Positions 58,911 to 64,000 of a DNA stretch of 64,000 nt are shown in pieces. Source of the stretch: RI-153 sp963721725 (GTDB lineage Bacteria; Chloroflexota; Anaerolineae; Caldilineales; Caldilineaceae). Made by a program: the position numbers and the translations under genes. The first letter of the stretch is position 1; every line of letters starts with the position of its first letter. The stretch is taken from positions 558,001-622,000 of the forward strand of contig CAVRLX010000003.1 in assembly GCA_963721725.1 (NCBI GenBank), given 5' to 3'. The notes under the pieces were generated by a model. The model saw only the letters and a program-made list of their open reading frames with translations, was not told the DNA's origin and made no database searches.

Positions 58911-58994
58911 GCGTGGTAAGTGGTAACTGGTAAATGGTCATTGATAAGCCACAGCGTTTCGGCATCAATTTGCCACTACTAATTACCACTTACT
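58911..58994. repeat. Heptad-phased palindrome between a hypothetical gene and the biotin carboxylase gene
   Basis: GTGGTAA, CTGGTAA and ATGGTCA units at 7-base spacing (58913-58940) are answered by the inverse CCACTACTAATTACCACTTA at about 58972-58991. It follows the stop at 58994 on the minus strand. Confidence 0.82.
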
Positions 58995-59592
58995 CAATAG
59001 TAGATTTTCGATTTATGGATGTGCGCAGTAATCAGCACGCGATCATATAAATAAGGTGCGGATGGTAATTCTTCTGTCGTGCACCATTCGCCAAAGACGG
59101 CATCACCGGGTGAGCACCAAGCGGCGAAAATGCCAGATGGTAACGCCAATCGGATTTACCAATCGCCGTATTGAACTCTCCTCGACAATGCCTTGTAAGT
59201 GAGCATAGCCGGTAGATAAGCGGGTTTCCCAGGTGCCATCGGGAAACATGCCATCTGCTTCGGCGCGCAGGTAACACGCACGGAAAAGGTCACCACAGTC
59301 AATGGAACAGACTGGCCACTTTCGCCGTTTCCATCTTCAGATTTCGGCTTCTTCAATCTGCCCCCTAAAAGCGTAGGTTGCTGTGCCAATGCGTTGAAAA
59401 GTCGTTGGAGCGGAGCTTTTAGGCTGTACAGACAAACCAGTTAACGGCCGCCGCGATCGGGCAAAAGAACCCCGCCGTCAAGTGTCAAGTGCAATCGATT
59501 CACCCTGTTGCAGGCCAGAATAACCCATTGCCTTGTGTTGCACCGCCGGCAGTTCAAATTCGATTTCGTTGAGGGAATGTCATAAACGACAT
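58994..59592 (-). pseudogene. Unrecognised gene between carboxyltransferase and biotin carboxylase, frameshifted
   Basis: Starting at ATG 59592 and shifting frame several times, a plausible protein of about 195 residues can be followed: NEIEFELPAVQHKAMGYSG, LLPDRGGR, FQRIGTATYAFRGQIEEAEI, MFPDGTWETRLSTGYAHLQG, and at the end FGEWCTTEELPSAPYLYDRV then ITAHIHKSKIYY. The last segment is free of stops up to the TGA at 58994. I do not recognise the family. Position inside the carboxylase operon suggests a related role. The alternative is non-coding sequence, but the conserved-looking pieces follow one another in order. Confidence 0.45.
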
Positions 59593-59607
59593 GGACAGGT
59601 CCGTTTC

Positions 59608-61229
59608 CTATTTTTTAAGCGGAATGTTGCCATGCTTTTTGGCAGGCAAACGTCTCTCGTTTATTCTGGAGCATCTCCAACGTGTTGATCAGCCGGGGAC
59701 GGGTTTCGTGCGGCTCGATTACATTGTCGATAAAGCCAGGCCGCGGCGATATAGGGATTGGCAAAGCGTTCGCGGTATTCCTCCACCAATTGGTTTTTGC
59801 GAACCACAGGATCATCAGCGCTGGAAATATCGCGGCGAAAGATCACATTGACCGCGCCTTCCGGTCCCATCACAGCGATTTCGGCGCTGGGCCAAGCCAA
59901 GACCAGATCGGCACCGATGTGGCGCGGATTCATGACACAATAGGCGCCGCCATAGGCTTTGCGCACAATTACGGTCAGCTTTGGGCACGGTGGCTTCGGA
60001 AAACGCGTAGAGCAACTTGGCCCCGTGGCGGATGATGCCGCCATGTTCTTGGGTGAGGCCGGGCATGAAGCCAGGGACATCTTCTAGCACCACCAACGGA
60101 ATATTAAACGAATCGCAAAAGCGCACAAAGCGAGCGGCTTTCTGACTGGCTTCGACATCCAACACACCAGCCAGTACCAGCAGGTTGCTGGGCGACGATG
60201 CCCACAGAGCGTCCACCCAGGCGGGCAAAGCCGACAAGAATATTCATGCGCCCAATGTTCATGCACTTCGAGAAATTGGCCATCATCGACAATGCGGCGC
60301 ATGATCTCTTTCATGTCATAGGGGCGGTTGGGGTTATCGGGGACCATGGTGTCCAACTCCTCGTCCTGGCGCAGCGGATCGTCTGTGCTGGGGACAAAGG
60401 GTGGATCGTCCATGTTGTTGCTGGGGAGATAACTCATTACCTGTTGAATGAGGAAGAGGGCATCCTCTTCGTTTTCGGCGGCAAAGTGGGCTACGCCAGA
60501 TTTGCTGGCATGGACAGACGCACCGCCGAGTTCTTCAAAGGTGACATCTTCGTGGGTGACCGTTTTGACCACTTCGGGGCCAGTCACAAACATATGGCTG
60601 GTGTTTTTGACCATGACAACGAAATCTGTGATGGCCGGGCTATAGACTGCGCCACCGGCACATGGCCCCATGATCACACTGATCTGCGGGACGACACCCG
60701 AGGCCATGACATTTCGATAAAAGATTTCGGCATAGCCCGCCAGACTCAGCACCCCTTCTTGAATGCGTGCGCCGCCAGAATCGTTAAGACCGATGACCGG
60801 CGCACCGTTTTTCATTGCCATGTCCATGATCTTGCAGATCTTTAGGGCATGGGCACGGCTGACACTACCGCCAAAAATTGTGAAGTCCTGGGCATAGACG
60901 TATATAAGACGGCCATCCACGGTGCCGTAGCCAGTGACCACGCCATCGCCAGGGTACTTTTGATCGGCCAGTCCAAAATCCGTAGAGTTATGGGTGACAA
61001 AGACATCCATTTCGCGAAAACTGCCTTTGTCCAGCAAGAGATCGAGCCGCTCACGGGCGGTCATTTTGCCTTTTTCGTGCTGGGACTGAACTCTGGCTTC
61101 GCCGCCGCCTTGTTTGGCAGCGCTTTTCTTTTCGCGCAATTCGAGAATGCGTGGATCAGTATGATTATTGCTCAAGAGATTCACCTCTGATGGACCACGG
61201 GTTGATGATTGATGGAAAAGCCGCGTCAT
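59608..61229 (-). pseudogene. Acyl-CoA carboxylase carboxyltransferase subunit (PccB/MmdA-like), multiply frameshifted
   Basis: Starting at 61229, the first ~320 residues are intact: MTARERLDLLLDKGSF, FTIFGGSVSRAHA (first oxyanion region), DSGGARIQEGV, MGPCAGGAVYSP and THEDVTFEELGGA. From about 60255 on it continues only by frame changes: NILVGFARLGGRSVGIVAQQP, AGVLDVEASQKAARFVRFCD, VPGFMPGLTQE, KAYGGAYCVMNPRHIGADL, WPSAEIAVMGPEGA, and it ends KHGNIPLKK. Five or more indels lie in 650 bp. The family moves CO2 from biotin to acetyl-, propionyl- or related CoA. Operon order is pccB, unrecognised gene, biotin carboxylase, carrier protein. Confidence 0.85.
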
Positions 61230-61238
61230 CCACTGCCG

Positions 61239-62045
61239 TTAGATGCCGGCGTTGCCCACGCTCAGGGCATACAGAATGGCATACAGAAGCGGTTGATGGA
61301 CAACGTAGATCAGTAATGAATGACGTCCTAAAAATTGCAAAAGATTCAAGGGAAAGAAAATGGAAAAATCTGGCAAGAGAAATTGACGTTTGCCATCGGC
61401 ATAGAGCGTGTTGCCGATAAAGATCCCGATGAGCACTACGGCAAACCAATGGACCAATGGGAAATAGTCAAGATAAAAATAATTGGGTGGCTCGAACCCT
61501 AGCCAGACCAACAGATAGCTCTCCACTTGAATGTCGCGGATCACATAGCTGGCGGCAAACAAGAGGGCGGCAAAGAGCAAGTTCAAACGGCGAAAGCGCA
61601 GAAACGGATAGGCAATGATAATGGCGGTGCCGATAAAGTGTAGCACACCAAAATCAATTCGTCCCTGGCCTTGTAGCCGCACCACAAGACTAATCACCAA
61701 AGCAATGGCTAAAATTTTAAGCCCGCGCACCAAAAATTTTTGATACAATCCAGCCGTGCCGTTTGGGCGTTGACGAGCGCGGTTATAGCTGATCACCAGC
61801 GAAATGCCCACAAGCAGGATAAAGGATGTGGCGGTGAAGCGCTGAAAGTAAAACCAGAACCCTCGCCCCAGAGGAACATTGACGACACCGAAAATTACCA
61901 GATCCCACATGAGGTGAAAGATCACCATCATCACAATTGCCACCCCACGCCAGCTATCCACTTCCCAAATCCGTTGCGAGGTGGCGAGTGCTTTGGCCGG
62001 GCTGGATTCGGATTTTTTGGATGCACTAGCTATGCGTTGAGACAT
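61239..62045 (-). CDS. DUF1624/heparan-alpha-glucosaminide N-acetyltransferase domain membrane protein
   Basis: A 268-residue integral membrane protein. The opening WEVDSWRGVAIVMMVIFHL (about residues 27-45) is the conserved HGSNAT_cat motif, with the His in the first helix. About seven helices follow, including GFWFYFQRFTATSFILLVGI and LQFLGRHSLLIYVVHQPLLY, the conserved C-terminal motif. Family members transfer acetyl groups from cytoplasmic acetyl-CoA to sugars across the membrane. The start ATG 62045 has weak upstream signal. It lies just before the carboxyltransferase gene with a 9-bp gap, so co-transcription is likely. Confidence 0.82.
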   Translation of the reverse strand: MSQRIASASKKSESSPAKALATSQRIWEVDSWRGVAIVMMVIFHLMWDLVIFGVVNVPLGRGFWFYFQRFTATSFILLVGISLVISYNRARQRPNGTAGLYQKFLVRGLKILAIALVISLVVRLQGQGRIDFGVLHFIGTAIIIAYPFLRFRRLNLLFAALLFAASYVIRDIQVESYLLVWLGFEPPNYFYLDYFPLVHWFAVVLIGIFIGNTLYADGKRQFLLPDFSIFFPLNLLQFLGRHSLLIYVVHQPLLYAILYALSVGNAGI

Positions 62046-62081
62046 GCGTTGACTCGTTCTGGTATCATAAGGCTGGTCATC

Positions 62082-62483
62082 TCACGAAAAGAGCGCCAGC
62101 GTGGCGGCGAAAATCCCCACCACAAGACAAAATCCAGTAAAGGTTACCAATAAGAGCGTCAGTGCACAGCTAAACCCAACATTCATGCCGATGGTGCGCC
62201 GATCATGCAGGGACGAGAGAAATGCCGCAGCTCCGCTCACGGCAGCCACTAAACCAAGCGTAGCAATGCCAGCACTCCAGGGCGCTGTTAGGTGGAAAAC
62301 TGCATAGCTAAGATAGAATGCGACTATCCCAGAGCCAGTTCCAACCACGAGGCTGATTAAGATAATAGGCAGGGTTGGCGTTGGTGCAGAAAGCTGAGCA
62401 TCAATAAACGCACTCGAAATCGGCTTGGGTAGGTGGGTCGATGCCTGAATGAGCGGTGGGATAGATCTAGGGTTCAAAATCAA
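62082..62483 (-). CDS. Small membrane protein of unknown function
   Basis: A 133-residue protein with a polar, Pro-rich N-terminus (about 35 residues) and three predicted helices: PIILISLVVGTGSGIVAFYL, AGIATLGLVAAVSGAAAFL and CALTLLLVTFTGFCLVVGIF. A basic loop HDRRT lies between the second and third helices. It is 36 bp before the acetyltransferase-like gene on the same strand. No family recognised. Confidence 0.55.
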   Translation of the reverse strand: MILNPRSIPPLIQASTHLPKPISSAFIDAQLSAPTPTLPIILISLVVGTGSGIVAFYLSYAVFHLTAPWSAGIATLGLVAAVSGAAAFLSSLHDRRTIGMNVGFSCALTLLLVTFTGFCLVVGIFAATLALFS

Positions 62484-62633
62484 CGCTCTTCCGGTATCAC
62501 AGGAAAATCCACTGCAACTAGCTCTCCAGGTTTAGCGGCACGCAATGGACCCATATTTCTGAGCCTAAGTGAGACAATTCTACACGATTGATCTGGAGAG
62601 TACAAGCAAAACCGTTCGTGTCAGGAATTCACC

Positions 62634-63482
62634 ATGCCGCCCGACTCTACGTTGCTTTACGCCAACACGAATCCATCTCGCCATTCTTTTTTTGGCCGCA
62701 TCTTTCAGCATCATCAACAGGTCCACAGCACCATGCCGCTGGCTCATGATCTGGTGCGCCAAGCCGAAACGCCAGCGGCGTCTGCCGGCGCGCTGATTGT
62801 GGCCGAAGAACAAACCCTGGGACGCGGACGGCTGGATCGTCGTTGGGATGCCCCGCCTGGCCGCGCCCTCTTGAGCAGTTTTGTAGTGGCCGATCCAGTT
62901 TTGCCCGCACAGCCTGCCCAACTGCCTATGATTGCGGGGCTGGCCGTGCTGCTTGCCCTGCGCCAAACTGTGCCGATACTCGCCCGCCAGATCTGGCTGA
63001 AATGGCCCAACGATCTCATCGTCGTGGGCGATGGGGCGATTGCCAAACTAGCGGGGATTCTTATTGAAAGTGCCTATGGTCCCCAGGGCATGGACTATGC
63101 TGTACTGGGTATCGGCATCAACGTCAACCAGCGTGCCGCTGATCTTCCTGCACCGCGGCCTGGGGGGATTCGTCCGGTCAGCCTATATGCGCTTTTGCAC
63201 CGAGAGACCAATCGCGCCGATCTGCTGCTGGCCTTGTGCCAAACGCTGGATCGCCTCCTGGTTAAGCCGTCCCGCCCCACGCCAGAAGCGCTACATCAGC
63301 AGTGGCAAGCCAATCTCATGGGCCTGAATCGCCCGGTGACCGTAGTCAATCACGATACCCGCCTCTCGGGTCATGTGGTCGGCACAACGCTGGAGGGAAG
63401 TCTGATTCTGACCGACAGCGGCAACAAGCGCTACGTCGTCGAGGCAGGCGACGCTGAGTTCCTCTGGCAACGCCCCGAATAA
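62634..63482 (+). CDS. birA: Biotin--[acetyl-CoA-carboxylase] ligase
   Basis: A 282-residue BirA enzyme that activates biotin as biotinyl-AMP and attaches it to the carrier protein. The catalytic segment is TLGRGRLDRRWDAPPG (about residues 61-76; the usual GRGR-x-GR-x-W has Asp-Arg), then LKWPNDLIVVGDGAIAKLAGILIES and YAVLGIGINVNQ. The C-terminal SH3-like domain starts near residue 230 (GLNRPVTVVNHDTRLSG). There is no N-terminal helix-turn-helix, so it is a pure ligase (group I), not a repressor. It serves the nearby carboxylase genes at 57-61 kb. Confidence 0.92.
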   Translation: MPPDSTLLYANTNPSRHSFFGRIFQHHQQVHSTMPLAHDLVRQAETPAASAGALIVAEEQTLGRGRLDRRWDAPPGRALLSSFVVADPVLPAQPAQLPMIAGLAVLLALRQTVPILARQIWLKWPNDLIVVGDGAIAKLAGILIESAYGPQGMDYAVLGIGINVNQRAADLPAPRPGGIRPVSLYALLHRETNRADLLLALCQTLDRLLVKPSRPTPEALHQQWQANLMGLNRPVTVVNHDTRLSGHVVGTTLEGSLILTDSGNKRYVVEAGDAEFLWQRPE

Positions 63483-63590
63483 ACGCCAGATTTGCTCTTG
63501 ATTGTTCAATTCATCGGCGCGCATGTATAATCCAACAGATTTGGGGTTCCACCCACTCAGCCTTTTCATATCCGACTACGGAATTTTTCG

Positions 63591-63953
63591 ATGATCTTAT
63601 TGTACTTGACACCATTCCTGCGCCAGGGGCTGTTGCTGGCCTGTCTGCTTCTTACGCTAGGTCTATTCTTGAGCGTTGAAACCGGACCGCACTCTGTGCT
63701 GGCCCAGGAATCGCCACTATCCCCCTTGCAAGCCACCCAAGAGCCGCCATTGGAGGCGACTCCCACCGATCCATTAGCACCACTTTCACCGTCTGTCGAT
63801 CGCGCACCGCTCCCCACTGTTTACCCTGCGCCATCCTCCAATTTGCCACTAGGCGAGCCGCTTCAGGCGCAGACCAGTCTACTTTTGGTAGGGTTGGTTC
63901 TGGCGGGCTTGGTCGTATCGGTGCTTTTGATTGGTGTGCGCTGGCGCTCATGA
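63591..63953 (+). CDS. Small secreted/membrane protein of unknown function
   Basis: A 120-residue protein with two hydrophobic segments: an N-terminal signal-like helix (LRQGLLLACLLLTLGLFL) and a C-terminal helix (TSLLLVGLVLAGLVVSVLLIGV) followed by RWRS. Between them is a Pro/Ser/Glu-rich stretch (ESPLSPLQATQEPPLEATPT). This suggests a cell-surface spacer anchored at the C-terminus. Its stop overlaps the next start as ATGA. No family recognised. Confidence 0.6.
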   Translation: MILLYLTPFLRQGLLLACLLLTLGLFLSVETGPHSVLAQESPLSPLQATQEPPLEATPTDPLAPLSPSVDRAPLPTVYPAPSSNLPLGEPLQAQTSLLLVGLVLAGLVVSVLLIGVRWRS

Positions 63954-64000
63954 AAAGTGTGCAAGCGCCTGCTCCCCGCCATCGCCACGCCTGGGGCTGG
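63950..64000 (+). CDS. Start of a further gene, cut by the window edge
   Basis: ATG 63950 overlaps the previous TGA (ATGA). Only 17 codons are present (MKSVQAPAPRHRHAWGW), too few to identify. Translational coupling to the small membrane protein gene is likely. Confidence 0.5.
   Translation, partial: MKSVQAPAPRHRHAWGW

Overview
The window looks like a piece of a GC-rich bacterial chromosome, most probably a filamentous or heterotrophic Chloroflexota (Caldilineae, Ardenticatenia or Anaerolineae type). This is an inference from the gene content: Ala/Glu/Pro-rich solute-binding lipoproteins, a lipoprotein with a WPDGCLG-type motif, many sugar-acid enzymes, and intergenic phrase-like repeats. 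The complete 16S gene at 54.9-56.4 kb would settle the lineage.

Layout. 0-11.3 kb (minus strand): start of a GH172/DUF2961 protein, sugar isomerase/epimerase, phytanoyl-CoA dioxygenase-like protein, membrane-anchored pentapeptide-repeat protein, Gfo/Idh/MocA dehydrogenase, and a complete Dpp/Opp-type ABC importer whose binding-protein gene is frameshifted. 11.7-19 kb (plus): PfkB kinase, second Gfo/Idh/MocA dehydrogenase, SMP-30 lactonase, enolase-superfamily dehydratase (frameshifted), GNAT, Memo/LigB-like protein and amidohydrolase. Together these look like uptake and oxidative breakdown of a sugar or sugar-acid derivative. 19.3-23 kb: PAS histidine kinase, a second enolase-superfamily enzyme and a second SMP-30 lactonase. 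23-29 kb: Nudix hydrolase, panB-panC (pantothenate), P1-family peptidase, remnant of a metal-type ABC binding protein, frameshifted PLP decarboxylase, Sfp-type phosphopantetheinyl transferase, then a MITE. 29.6-34 kb: dienelactone hydrolase, DUF6295, TatA, MerR regulator, esterase, D-2-hydroxyacid dehydrogenase. 34-37.4 kb: sugar ABC importer (two permeases plus a Tat/lipoprotein binding protein) behind a clear promoter. 37.5-41.4 kb: a very large GAF/PAS hybrid histidine kinase in three frames. 41.7-50.5 kb: membrane glycosyltransferase-like protein with PA14 and NHL regions, M30-like metalloprotease lipoprotein, another lipoprotein, DinB-family protein, histidine phosphatase. 50.8-56.8 kb: 16S-tRNA-Ile-23S-5S operon on the minus strand, with promoter and both processing stems. 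56.9-61.2 kb: acyl-CoA carboxylase locus (BCCP, biotin carboxylase, carboxyltransferase), almost all frameshifted. 61.2-64 kb: two membrane proteins, BirA, a small membrane protein and the first codons of the next gene.

Two genome-wide features stand out. First, nine intercistronic spacers carry palindromes built from short units repeated every 7 (occasionally 8-9) bases. The unit differs from locus to locus, yet each sits just after a stop codon and before a codirectional gene. Second, a separate ~90-bp palindromic family (arms GTGCGACGCACTCGCC) occurs four times, with two shorter relatives. Many long genes carry one-base indels, often in C-runs or short repeats; this looks like sequence error at least in part and is densest at 57.4-60.3 kb.
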